Shown here: positions 51,789 to 60,695 of the stretch, piece after piece | Layout: the number at the start of each line of letters is the position of its first letter | How positions within the stretch are numbered: position 1 is the stretch's first letter | From: Oligoflexia bacterium | GTDB lineage: Bacteria; Bdellovibrionota_G; JALEGL01 | Direction: 5' to 3' | Assembly (NCBI GenBank): GCA_035326705.1 | Contig: DAOLES010000002.1 | Location: 11,608 to 75,607, forward strand | Length of the DNA: 64,000 nt | Program-made: the position numbers and the translations under genes | The notes under the pieces: model-generated | Told to the model about the DNA's origin: nothing | The model's input: only the letters and a program-made list of their open reading frames with translations | Database searches by the model: none

Positions 51789-52568
51789 ATGAATACAGAT
51801 GTATTGGCTTTGCAAGATGGCCATAGTTCTATTCGTCAATATCAAAATAAAGCGATTGAAGCAGATCTTTTACAGAAAATTTTGCTTACTGGCACGCGTG
51901 CTGCCACATCAGGCAATATGCAATTTTATGCTATGGTTCTTACTCAAGACCCACAACAAAAACAAAAATTATATCAAGCACATGGTGAGCAAGCCATGAT
52001 TTTACAAGCACCTGTTTTGATTACTTTTTGTGCAGATTTGCATAGGATGCAACGCTGGTTTGATGTGCGAGAAGCCAAAACTTCTTTTGCCAATGAAGTT
52101 AGTCTTATCAGGGGTATCATCGATGCCAGTTTATTAGCCCAAAATGTTGTTTTAGCTGCTGAGGCTATGGATTTAGGAACCTGTTATATGGGTTCAACAT
52201 TAAAGGGTATTAAAGAAATCGTGAATATTTTAAACTTGCCTAAACTGGTTGTTCCAGTAACAACTATTTGTATGGGGTATCCAGCAGAAGAGAAAAAAAG
52301 AATTGAACGTTTACCTTTAGCAGCAGTTGTGCATAATGAAAGTTATGACAGCTTTAATGCAGAAAGAATAGATACAGTTTACAGTCAACGTGAACAAGAC
52401 TATTGGCTTAGGTTTACACAGAACCCACAACGAAAAAAGGTTTTAGATCGTGATAATGTGAGCAATGTTGCGCAAGCTTATAGAGCTTTAAAGTATGATC
52501 AACAAGAGTTAGAGGATTATTCAAAAAATTTATGGGAGTGCTATCAAACGCAGTTCTTATCTGTTTGA
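51789..52568 (+). CDS. Nitroreductase family protein
   Basis: The 259-residue protein has the FMN-binding nitroreductase fold: DGHSSIRQYQNKAIEADLL (the HrSxRxF-type opening), TGTRAATSGNMQFYAMVL, and the helix ASLLAQNVVLAAEAMDLGTCYMG, then TTICMGYPAEE. It resembles the NfsA/FRP group. These enzymes reduce nitro compounds, quinones or flavins with NAD(P)H. A longer reading frame begins at an upstream TTG but this ATG fits the family. Confidence 0.9.
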   Translation: MNTDVLALQDGHSSIRQYQNKAIEADLLQKILLTGTRAATSGNMQFYAMVLTQDPQQKQKLYQAHGEQAMILQAPVLITFCADLHRMQRWFDVREAKTSFANEVSLIRGIIDASLLAQNVVLAAEAMDLGTCYMGSTLKGIKEIVNILNLPKLVVPVTTICMGYPAEEKKRIERLPLAAVVHNESYDSFNAERIDTVYSQREQDYWLRFTQNPQRKKVLDRDNVSNVAQAYRALKYDQQELEDYSKNLWECYQTQFLSV

Positions 52569-52620
52569 TCCAGGTTTGACATGTTATGAAAAGGCACATA
52601 AAGTGCAGCAAGAAAAATAT

Positions 52621-53472
52621 ATGCAACTGAATGTTAAAAACGAATACGCTTCCTTAAAGTCAGTAGCCTATTGTTTGGGTCTTTACGTGCCGGTTGCAAA
52701 AAGTTATGTTACCCAAGACCCAGAGTTTCACAAATTTCATTCACTAAAAGAAACCTGGGATATCAATCTCTTAATACAACAGCAAGAAGCATTTTTAGAG
52801 CTTTTACAGTCTTACAATGTAGACTTGATTGAAATTGAAGCAAAAAAAACATTGCCATGGCAGATGTACACGCGTGATGTTGCTTTTGTCATTGGTGACA
52901 AAATATTTTACAGTCAAAATAGAAAATTTAAAGAGCGCAATGGCGAGTTTGATCAACTGGCAAACAGGATCAATCAATTGTCTATTGATAAAAAGCAATG
53001 CATAGAAATTGTATCTGGGCAGATTGAAGGTGGTGATGTTATGCCTACGGATGATCAAGTTTTAGTTGGGTTAAGTAGTCGTACATCACAGGAAGCGATT
53101 GATGAACTTGCACAATATGTTGATGTCAAGGTATTGAATTTGGGTGAAAATATTATGCATTTAGACACACGTTTAATGATTGTATCTAAAGATATAGCCA
53201 TTATTCATCGCTCCAGCTTTAATGAAAAAGACATTGAATACCTTCAAAAAAAATACACCTTAATTGAGGTAAGTGATGAAGAGGCAAAACTGTTGGCGAC
53301 CAATGTTGTGCTTTTAAATCCAGAAACCATTATAGTAGAACAACAACAAAAAAGACTTCAAAATGAATTGAAACAGCATGGCTTTAAAATTGAAAAACTT
53401 AGTTACTCAGAGCCCATCAAATTAGGTGGATCATTTAGATGCACCAGTCTTACTTTATCACGAGAACCCTAG
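52621..53472 (+). CDS. Amidinotransferase-superfamily hydrolase (DDAH/arginine deiminase-like)
   Basis: The 283-residue protein shows the guanidino-group-modifying fold: YTRDVAFVIGDKIFYSQN, SGQIEGGDVMPTDDQVLVG, NIMHLDTRLMIVSKDIAI with the catalytic His, and the C-terminal GGSFRCTSLTL with the catalytic Cys274. The Cys-His-Glu/Asp set is complete. Likely substrates are methylated arginines or arginine/agmatine, but the exact one is not determinable. A TTG 45 bases upstream gives a longer frame. It converges with the next gene with only 2 bases between stops. Confidence 0.88.
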   Translation: MQLNVKNEYASLKSVAYCLGLYVPVAKSYVTQDPEFHKFHSLKETWDINLLIQQQEAFLELLQSYNVDLIEIEAKKTLPWQMYTRDVAFVIGDKIFYSQNRKFKERNGEFDQLANRINQLSIDKKQCIEIVSGQIEGGDVMPTDDQVLVGLSSRTSQEAIDELAQYVDVKVLNLGENIMHLDTRLMIVSKDIAIIHRSSFNEKDIEYLQKKYTLIEVSDEEAKLLATNVVLLNPETIIVEQQQKRLQNELKQHGFKIEKLSYSEPIKLGGSFRCTSLTLSREP

Positions 53473-53474
53473 TT

Positions 53475-54503
53475 TTATTTTTCAGCGTAAAGATAAGTTT
53501 CAAAATTTTCAGGAAATACACAACTTTTAAGCTGGCCCCCACTTGCATAGGCCACAGCTCGTTCCAGTAATTTTGTTAAGTTTTGATCTAGTTGTTCCAT
53601 GTTTTTTTGAGCTTTAACCTTATAAGAGACCACATAATAAGGAGTGTGGTTTTGTGGGAAAAATAATTTTCTTTCTTCAATATCAAGTTCTATAAAAGTA
53701 TCTGAACCTAGATTTTTTTCCCAATGGCTCAACTCCATACCTGCTCTAATACCTAAGTTTTCAGAATAAGGCATGATATCGGCGTGACAGGTTTTTTCAA
53801 GGGCTTGATTAAAAAACCATGTCTGTTCTGATGAAAGGGGTAGGTTGGAAGATAGTGAAGCAAAAGAAATAAAATTTTTAGCATGCGATCGATAGGTAAA
53901 AAATTGTTGAGGTATGTTAATGGTTTGCATAAAAGAAGGTAGAAAATGACGGATATTATTGTGAGTTACAGATAATTGAAAGTTTTGTAAGTTATTGTCT
54001 TCATACAGACTCAAACCCAGTTCATTTTTCCAGGTGAGGGTGGAGGGGTTAAGACTTAGTAATCTTTGCTGGTATTCTAAAGGTAAAAGGCTAGTGCCTG
54101 AGCTAAATTTGATGGTTGAGCTTAAGTCTAAATGGGGATTGTTTTTTTTCTGAAGAACTCTTACTCTTATGATGATTCCATCAGGGTTGAGTGACGAGTC
54201 TTCTGTATCAATGTAGTAAGCTAGTCCTCTGCGTTTTGGTTGTAAGCTGTGAGCGATCAAAGGCATCAATTGATCCATATGAGTGATAGGTGTTCCATTG
54301 TTTTGACATAATGAACTGGCCGTTTCAACTTGAATATAAGTGTTATTGCTTGTAGCGTTTTTATTCACAATTAAATTTTTTTGACTCAATTGATTATAGA
54401 GTGAAAAAAAATTCTGTGCTGAATTTTGTGCAAAAGAAATCTTAATTGTAAGTAGACACATAACAACACCTACTTTGCGCAATAAACAGTTACGATGAAT
54501 CAT
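53475..54503 (-). CDS. Exported protein, unknown; possible CYTH-like fold
   Basis: The protein has 342 residues with a signal peptide ending near KISFAQ. The pattern GLAYYIDTEDSSLNPDG, IIIRVRVLQKKNNPHL, DLSSTIKFSSG is close to the CYTH signature (YyDT-pd-L-xxxG-xLRvR ... T-K). A later block TFIELDIEERKLFFPQ, then YYVVSYKVKAQKN, resembles the second half of the fold. The general plan matches the protein encoded at 38270-39394. The acidic ExExK start of active CYTH enzymes is absent, so if the fold is right the protein is probably not a standard triphosphatase. Confidence 0.6.
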   Translation of the reverse strand: MIHRNCLLRKVGVVMCLLTIKISFAQNSAQNFFSLYNQLSQKNLIVNKNATSNNTYIQVETASSLCQNNGTPITHMDQLMPLIAHSLQPKRRGLAYYIDTEDSSLNPDGIIIRVRVLQKKNNPHLDLSSTIKFSSGTSLLPLEYQQRLLSLNPSTLTWKNELGLSLYEDNNLQNFQLSVTHNNIRHFLPSFMQTINIPQQFFTYRSHAKNFISFASLSSNLPLSSEQTWFFNQALEKTCHADIMPYSENLGIRAGMELSHWEKNLGSDTFIELDIEERKLFFPQNHTPYYVVSYKVKAQKNMEQLDQNLTKLLERAVAYASGGQLKSCVFPENFETYLYAEK

Positions 54504-54544
54504 GACATTTTCCCCCTAGTCTTAGTATTATAATTTAGTTAGTA

Positions 54545-55825
54545 TTAATTTTTGATTTGAATAAAATAAGACTTAAATAATTGTGTTCCTTTATCTGACT
54601 TTCCTGTTTTTGGGTCAAAAATACCGGTAATCCCAAAGTCATTATCATTGATTAAATACAAGGCATCCATAGCAGGAACATATGTAATGCCTTCATATTT
54701 ATCAGCAAGGCTGTTCAGTTTATGGTCTTTTAAATCCATCCATAAAGTTTTAGAAAGAGCATATTTTTTCAGCAAATCTTTTTTTGAAAGAGATTCAAGT
54801 TGAGTGCTATTAAATATCATGGCATCATAAGCGTTGGCCAATAAATTTTTATCCGCAGCTATGCTTATTTTGTATATTTTTTTAATGGCGTCATTATCAT
54901 TTTTACCGTCACGTTCAATAAGCAAAAACTCATTTTCATTGAGAGCGGTCATGCCTCCAATTTTATCGGCTTGTTTAACGTCATCTAATAAGTATACATA
55001 TTGACCCGTGACCTCTCTTTTTTTAAGATCAAACTCTATAATTCTAATAACATCACTTTTCTTTTTTGTAGGAAGCGGACTTTGTAAAACAGCATACAAT
55101 TTATCATTAGCAATGCTGACAGCCTCAAAACCACGATTCATTTTCCGTTCTTTAATGACTTCAGGTAAAACAGCATGAATATGTGCACTTTTATAACCTG
55201 TTCCTTGTGGAACATATTTGTTTAACATTTTTCCTTTTTTATTAAATTCTACGATGGCTGGGCCATATTCATCAACCAACCAAAAATGACCTGCTTGATC
55301 TATTGCAATCCCCTCTGGGTCTAAACCGTAGGCATTAAGCGTTAAACTTTTACCGACAAGGTCTGTTGGAGGTTCATGTTGATGTTTTTTATCTTTGCTT
55401 GTTGCTAAATTTGGAATACCCGTTAATGGCTGGCCTTGAGGGTCTTGTAATAAAAGTTGTTTATGAATATTCATGATATTTTTTTTGGTATCAAAAACCA
55501 ACTGAATGAGGCGCAATTGGTAGTCAGGTAAGAGAAAAGGTCTGCTTTTTTCCGAATTTTTCTCAAAAGCAAAAGGTTCTGCGTTAGGACCACGATCAGT
55601 TAAGGTCCAAAAATAAAGCTTATTTTTTTTCTGATGAGAAAAAGTTAAGCCAGATAAACCTCCAAAATAAACAGTTTCATTGCCTAAAGTGGTCCCTAAC
55701 TTAATGTTTTTAGGGAGTTCTAGTGTTTTAACTTGCGTGTTTTTTGCAAAAGTAAACGAACAAGAAAAACATAGAATAAAACACAAAAAAGGTAATAATC
55801 TCAGCTTTTTAGTTTTTAAAATCAT
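54545..55825 (-). CDS. Exported esterase-like phytase-family protein
   Basis: The 426-residue protein has a signal peptide (LPFLCFILCFSCSFTFA) and the beta-propeller pattern of the esterase-like phytase family (PF13449-type): VYFGGLSGLTFSHQKKNKLYFWTLTDRGPNAEPF, then DPEGIAIDQAGHFWLVDEYGP, RGFEAVSIANDKLYAVLQSP, and GMTALNENEFLLIERDG. Members act on phosphate esters or bind them; activity is not proven for most. Substrate is unknown. Confidence 0.85.
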   Translation of the reverse strand: MILKTKKLRLLPFLCFILCFSCSFTFAKNTQVKTLELPKNIKLGTTLGNETVYFGGLSGLTFSHQKKNKLYFWTLTDRGPNAEPFAFEKNSEKSRPFLLPDYQLRLIQLVFDTKKNIMNIHKQLLLQDPQGQPLTGIPNLATSKDKKHQHEPPTDLVGKSLTLNAYGLDPEGIAIDQAGHFWLVDEYGPAIVEFNKKGKMLNKYVPQGTGYKSAHIHAVLPEVIKERKMNRGFEAVSIANDKLYAVLQSPLPTKKKSDVIRIIEFDLKKREVTGQYVYLLDDVKQADKIGGMTALNENEFLLIERDGKNDNDAIKKIYKISIAADKNLLANAYDAMIFNSTQLESLSKKDLLKKYALSKTLWMDLKDHKLNSLADKYEGITYVPAMDALYLINDNDFGITGIFDPKTGKSDKGTQLFKSYFIQIKN

Positions 55826-55994
55826 AGCATGTAGTAAATCATATTAATATTAAGAATAGATTAATTTTTCAAGTTTTATGGATATTCGATCAAGGTTGAT
55901 TTTTTATGGTTTTTTTTAAGACAAAGGTTGTTAAAATGTTAAATAGGCAATAAAGCGTAGAGATACATAAAGAAAGAGATGGTTTTAAAGCAAT

Positions 55995-56399
55995 ATGGAA
56001 AATATTAAAGCAAAAATTCTTTTAGTGGATGACGATGATTTTTTTCTTGAATATATGCACAGCCGCTTATCGGATGAAGGTTTTGATGTGCAGGTTGCAT
56101 TATCTGTTGATACTGCCTTAGAAATGTTAGAAAGTGATGACTTTGATTTGTGTGTGACAGATTTTAAAATGCCAGTAAAGACGGGTGAAGACTTGTTGAG
56201 AAGTTTAAGAATAGATACCAAGTTAGGACTCAAAGATTTACCGGTGATTGTTTTATCTTGGATCAGTGACCAAGATATTAGAAAACGTTTAGACAGTTAT
56301 GGCCCTAGTGCATTTTTAGAAAAAATGTTGCGTCCGCATCAGATTGCTAAAATCATTGATAATATTTTACAGGAAAGAAGATCTTACTCTTTACACTAA
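55995..56399 (+). CDS. Single-domain response regulator (CheY-like)
   Basis: The 134-residue protein consists only of a receiver domain. It has an acidic pocket (Asp12 to Asp15 in VDDDD), the phospho-acceptor Asp56 (VTDFKMP), Ser89 in place of the switch Thr/Ser, and Lys111. There is no output domain, so it must act by binding another protein. No histidine kinase lies beside it. It converges on the outer-membrane barrel gene of the multihaem cytochrome operon. Confidence 0.93.
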   Translation: MENIKAKILLVDDDDFFLEYMHSRLSDEGFDVQVALSVDTALEMLESDDFDLCVTDFKMPVKTGEDLLRSLRIDTKLGLKDLPVIVLSWISDQDIRKRLDSYGPSAFLEKMLRPHQIAKIIDNILQERRSYSLH

Positions 56400-56416
56400 A
56401 CAATGCTCAATATTGT

Positions 56417-57850
56417 TTAAAACTTGAAATTGGTTCCTAAATATAAATCATTGACGGTGATTTTATCATTTTCATTAAGACTGTCTTCTTCTTTAAATAT
56501 TTGATATCGAGCGTGCAAAAGATTTTTTTTACTAAAATACCAAAATAAATTTCCGCCAAAACTGTACTCTTGTTCATTTTCTGTGGGTAAGCTGGTTAAG
56601 GTATTGTTTAAATAAACGTCACGTTCAGTTTTGACTCGATTAAAAAAACTTTCCAAGCGCAATTGACCGTCAGAAAAATCTTTACCCAATAAAAAATCAA
56701 ATGCTACGTGGGCACTTTTATAATTGTTGATAAAATTAATTTGGGTTCTAAAATCAATGCTTGGCTGAAAAAGAGCATTGTTTTTATAACCTAAAAAATA
56801 ACGACTTCTATTCAGCGCATCAAAACTACGTTTTGTTAACTCTATTCCAGTAAAAATATTTTGTGATTTTAAAAAAGAATAGCTGATTTGATCTCTAATT
56901 TGTGTGTAATAGGTGTCATTAAAAACATCACCGTTAACGTAGGTGTCAGGCGTAAATTGCCCTTGCCCAGGGATTTGTGAGCTGAGAGAAGCAGCGTACT
57001 CTATATTTGACCAACGGGTGAAACTTAAGCTATTGTTTAAATGATCTGAAAAAATATAATAAAAATTTAATAGCAATTGATCCAAAGACTTTGGCACAAA
57101 AGAATAGTTGAGTAAGGCGGATAATGTTACCTTGCTATTTGGAATGTAAGTGCCGTGAGTAAAATTATATAAGCGATCCACTTGACCTTGATACAAAAGC
57201 GTATTTAAGGAGCTGCTAAAATTTAAAGTGTCATTTTTATGTTGGTAGTAACTGCCTAAGCTTATAAAATCAGTGCTGATAAACTGATTGTTTTGATTGC
57301 TTCCAATAAAGCCAAGGCTGGTTCTTGGATCTTGTCCAAGACCAGAGAAAAATCCAAGCTGACCCTCGTTGTTAAGATTTAGTATCAGTCTTGCACCATC
57401 AAAACGCATACCACCGCTTTGAAAAACGATTTGCCTTCCCAGCCATAGGTCATGGCCTGAAAAAAAATTTTTATACTCTAATGATAATTCTGTAATGTCA
57501 TAACGATTTTTTTGATTGTAAGCTAAGGTGTAGTTGGTTTGATCTAAGTTAAAACGACTTTTACCAACAAAACGAAAGTTTGTTTGTTTTGAATCAAAGC
57601 TACTTTTTTGCTGATACAGTCTAACATTAAGCATGAGTAAACGATAACGGTCCTGTAAATAATCTTGACCAACTCCGTCAGTTTGTATTGCATTGTCTTG
57701 GTCTAATGTGTTTTGCGTAACTGACCAGTATCCTAAATTAAGATTTCCATTGAACTGCGTTTCAGATTGAGCATGAGTCAATGAAAGTGTCACCAGGAAA
57801 TAAAAAAGAACAAAAAAAAGTATATTCTGTTTTATTATTTTACAACTCAT
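56417..57850 (-). CDS. Outer-membrane beta-barrel protein (porin-like partner of a multihaem cytochrome)
   Basis: At 477 residues, it has a signal peptide (ILFFVLFYFLVTLSLTHAQ) followed by many alternating-pattern strands with aromatic girdles (FNFRF-like repeats), and the last residue is Phe (GTNFKF), the outer-membrane insertion signal. The fold is a large beta-barrel of roughly 20 or more strands by eye. No exact family was recognised; MtrB/PioB-type electron-conduit barrels are one candidate because it is translated together with a 27-haem cytochrome (ATGA overlap). The start at 57850 was chosen over an upstream ATG for that overlap. Confidence 0.8.
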   Translation of the reverse strand: MSCKIIKQNILFFVLFYFLVTLSLTHAQSETQFNGNLNLGYWSVTQNTLDQDNAIQTDGVGQDYLQDRYRLLMLNVRLYQQKSSFDSKQTNFRFVGKSRFNLDQTNYTLAYNQKNRYDITELSLEYKNFFSGHDLWLGRQIVFQSGGMRFDGARLILNLNNEGQLGFFSGLGQDPRTSLGFIGSNQNNQFISTDFISLGSYYQHKNDTLNFSSSLNTLLYQGQVDRLYNFTHGTYIPNSKVTLSALLNYSFVPKSLDQLLLNFYYIFSDHLNNSLSFTRWSNIEYAASLSSQIPGQGQFTPDTYVNGDVFNDTYYTQIRDQISYSFLKSQNIFTGIELTKRSFDALNRSRYFLGYKNNALFQPSIDFRTQINFINNYKSAHVAFDFLLGKDFSDGQLRLESFFNRVKTERDVYLNNTLTSLPTENEQEYSFGGNLFWYFSKKNLLHARYQIFKEEDSLNENDKITVNDLYLGTNFKF

Positions 57851-59883
57851 AGTTTGGAAGGTCTCCATCCATAGGTTCTATGGCAGTCCTTGCAGTTGGT
57901 GTTGCCACCAGCATGTTGCGGAATAATAACTGGCGAAGCAAAGTCTTTTAAATGACAAAAAGAACATTCATTGGGTAAGCCACCAAAAACACGATTTACA
58001 TGGCATTGTTCACAAGAAAGAAAACGGTGGGCACCAGACAATTCAAAGCCGGTTTGAGCATGTCTAAACTGTGTGGGTAACCAAGTGTTTTGCCCATGAC
58101 AATCCTGACAACGTGTTGACAGGCTATTCATATGCGGATCTTGGTGACAGCTTTGGCATTGTGGTTTTGCAGACCTGATGGCCTGTTTGGGGCCGTGACA
58201 GACTAAGCAGTTGAGTTGATTGTGAGCCCCTTTAAGTTCATATTCACCAAAATCATGGAAGTTGTTTTTCATGGCAAAGGTTGTGCTGTTGTGACAACGT
58301 TCACAGTTTTGTCCAAATGAGTTGTTATGAACATCATTGTGACATTCAGAACAACGTTTAAGACCAAGCTTGTATTTAAAATTTTGGTGGCATTGATTAC
58401 AATTGAGATATTTATGTTTGCCATCTAATTTAAAGTCAGAATTTTTATTATGATCAAAATTAATGTCATTGAAACGGGTTGGTGTATGACAATTTTCACA
58501 TTGTTGTCCAAGAGCACCTTGGTGAAAGTCATTATGGCAAGATTTGCAATTTGTGGATAAGGGTCTAAATTTTCCCTGTTCATGACAGCTTTCGCAATTG
58601 ACATATTTGTGTACGCCTTCTAGTTTAAACTGTGATTGCGTGTTGTGATCAAATTGCATTTCTGAAAAGCCAGCCGTACTATGGCAATTTGAACAAGCCT
58701 GTACACCAAATTGGTTTTTATGAATATCTTGATGACATGCATTGCATTTGGGTGATGTGCTTAGCCAACGGTACTTTCTATTTTGGTGACATTTTTCACA
58801 TGCAACAACAGTGTGTTTTCCTGTAAGTTGATAGCGAGAATCTTTGTTGTGCAGAAAAGATAAAATTTGCCATCCTTCAGTTAAATGACAGTCATTGCAT
58901 TGTTTAACTTTCCAATTGATTTGAAACTCTTGACCATGCGGATTATTGTGACAATCACTGCATTGATTAAAATTTTTTATTTTACCAATAGTGTTGCCAT
59001 GACAGTTGTTACAAGTCACACTTCTATGTTGGCCCGTTAAAGGGAAACGGGTTTTTTGATGGTCAAAATCTTTAAAAGAAGCTTCAGTGCTGTTTAAGCT
59101 GCTTCCAGCTTTCCAGGAATCTGTACTATGACATTTTTGACAGTCAGAACCAAAGCTTCCCTTGTGAGGGTCACTATGACAGTTTGTGCAGCTTTTATAT
59201 CTTAGGGGGCTCCAAAGTTTTTTAGTGTGACAGCTATAGCATTGAACCTTTTGATGTGCGCCAGTGAGCGGAAAGTTTGTTTCCCGGTTATGATTAAAGC
59301 GTAGATGTTTAATTAGGCTAGTAAAATTATAAGAGTGGTGACAATCTTGGCAGCGTTTAAATCTTGGGTTTTTGCTTCTATGAACATCTTTGTGACAGCT
59401 TGAACAGTTGGATGAGGCGGCTAGATAGCTGGTTTTTTTTGTGGCTTTACCGCTAATCGCATGTTTGCGTTTTTGAGTGTGACATTGTTTGCATTTAACG
59501 TCTTTGTGTTTTCCAGTGAGAGACCATCCAGTTTGTGAGTGACTAAATTGAAGACGTTCTAAACCCAAAAGTTCATAATCAAGGCCTTTATGTTCATTGT
59601 GACATTGATAACACTGAGCAGTTTGAACAGCGTGGTAACCAGAGTTGTTTTTAATTTTATTGGCAATATCCTTGTGGCAATCTAAGCATTTTTTATTGGG
59701 CAGGCCTTGAGCGGTTGTGTGACAAAGAGTGCAGTTCTTTACGCCAGATATTTCTTGGTGGGCTTTAGATAATGCGCCTGGGCTGATCCAAGTGTTAAAT
59801 TGGGTAAAACCAAGTTTGGGATAAAATAACAGTATCCAGCAAAAAAGATAAAGAGCATTAAAATTTTTGTTCTTAATTAGCAA
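57847..59883 (-). CDS. 27-haem periplasmic cytochrome c
   Basis: The protein has 678 residues with a signal peptide (LFCWILLFYPKLGFTQF). I count 27 CxxCH motifs, each a covalent c-type haem site. The spacing is regular: after a first set, a motif of the form aromatic-x-L-x-G-x-H (for example RFPLTGQH, RYQLTGKH, DFKLDGKH) occurs eight times, each beginning a unit of about three haems in 55-60 residues. These extra His may be sixth haem ligands. It is one of the larger multihaem cytochromes and should act as a molecular wire. It is encoded between a 6-haem relative and an outer-membrane barrel gene. Confidence 0.95.
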   Translation of the reverse strand: MLIKNKNFNALYLFCWILLFYPKLGFTQFNTWISPGALSKAHQEISGVKNCTLCHTTAQGLPNKKCLDCHKDIANKIKNNSGYHAVQTAQCYQCHNEHKGLDYELLGLERLQFSHSQTGWSLTGKHKDVKCKQCHTQKRKHAISGKATKKTSYLAASSNCSSCHKDVHRSKNPRFKRCQDCHHSYNFTSLIKHLRFNHNRETNFPLTGAHQKVQCYSCHTKKLWSPLRYKSCTNCHSDPHKGSFGSDCQKCHSTDSWKAGSSLNSTEASFKDFDHQKTRFPLTGQHRSVTCNNCHGNTIGKIKNFNQCSDCHNNPHGQEFQINWKVKQCNDCHLTEGWQILSFLHNKDSRYQLTGKHTVVACEKCHQNRKYRWLSTSPKCNACHQDIHKNQFGVQACSNCHSTAGFSEMQFDHNTQSQFKLEGVHKYVNCESCHEQGKFRPLSTNCKSCHNDFHQGALGQQCENCHTPTRFNDINFDHNKNSDFKLDGKHKYLNCNQCHQNFKYKLGLKRCSECHNDVHNNSFGQNCERCHNSTTFAMKNNFHDFGEYELKGAHNQLNCLVCHGPKQAIRSAKPQCQSCHQDPHMNSLSTRCQDCHGQNTWLPTQFRHAQTGFELSGAHRFLSCEQCHVNRVFGGLPNECSFCHLKDFASPVIIPQHAGGNTNCKDCHRTYGWRPSKL

Positions 59884-59950
59884 AATCTGAGTTCTATTTT
59901 AGGGGGATATTTGTGGGATAGAAAGTAAAAACACGATTTAGCCCATAAAA

Positions 59951-60547
59951 TTACTTTGCTTGAACTTTATCTTTTTTTACGTTTTTAGGTTTTTTATCTT
60001 TTGCAAAATCAAAATAATTCCAGTCTTGAGCATTGTGACATTCATCACAAGGCTTTTGATACTCTGGTTTTTTATGCGGGTTAGGGTGACAAGAGCTACA
60101 CTGACTAGAGTTTTTAAGATAAGTAGTTAAATTGGTTTTTTTGCCAGTAATGGCATTGACACGCTTATCTGTGTGACACTCTTCACATTTTAAACGTTTA
60201 TGTTTGCCTTCTAAAGGCCAGCCAGTATCCTCATGTTTAAAACCAATTCGTTTTAAATCTCTTAAGTCATGTTTTTTACCACGGTGCTCACCATGACATT
60301 GGTAACAGCGCTTGTCATCATTGCGGTAATGGTAACCACTCTTAGACTCTATTTTTTCTGCTATGTCAGTATGGCATTTTAAACAGGCTTTTTTACGATT
60401 ACCCGTATGACATTTGGTGCATTTAGAGAAGCCATCAAGATATTTAAAGTGCGCACTGCTTAAATCCCCCGGTGAAAAAAACTGGGGAAACACAGTATTG
60501 AGCATGGCGATGCTTAAAGCAAAGCTATAAATAAATAATTTACGCAC
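59951..60547 (-). CDS. 6-haem cytochrome c
   Basis: The 198-residue protein has a signal peptide and six CxxCH motifs (CTKCH, CLKCH, CYQCH, CEECH, CSSCH, CDECH). Its sequence lines up with the first ~200 residues of the downstream 27-haem protein, including LSSAHFKYLDGFSKCTKCH versus LSKAHQEISGVKNCTLCH, KSGYHYRNDDKRCYQCHGEH, and GWPLEGKHKRLKCEECHTDKR. It is therefore a paralogue or ancestral module. The charged Lys-rich C-terminus (KDKKPKNVKKDKVQAK) is unusual. It probably passes electrons between the inner-membrane protein and the large cytochrome. Confidence 0.93.
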   Translation of the reverse strand: MRKLFIYSFALSIAMLNTVFPQFFSPGDLSSAHFKYLDGFSKCTKCHTGNRKKACLKCHTDIAEKIESKSGYHYRNDDKRCYQCHGEHRGKKHDLRDLKRIGFKHEDTGWPLEGKHKRLKCEECHTDKRVNAITGKKTNLTTYLKNSSQCSSCHPNPHKKPEYQKPCDECHNAQDWNYFDFAKDKKPKNVKKDKVQAK

Positions 60548-60695
60548 GATTCTCTAATTATAACAAGTTTATCAGATGATAGCTAGGTAATTGTTATTAA
60601 AGGATTTTTTGTTCAGTTTCAGTTCAGCTTTGGTATGTTTAACAAAATAGTTTTTTTAAAATTATAGAGGTGGGATGTAAAGTTAGGGTTATTTA

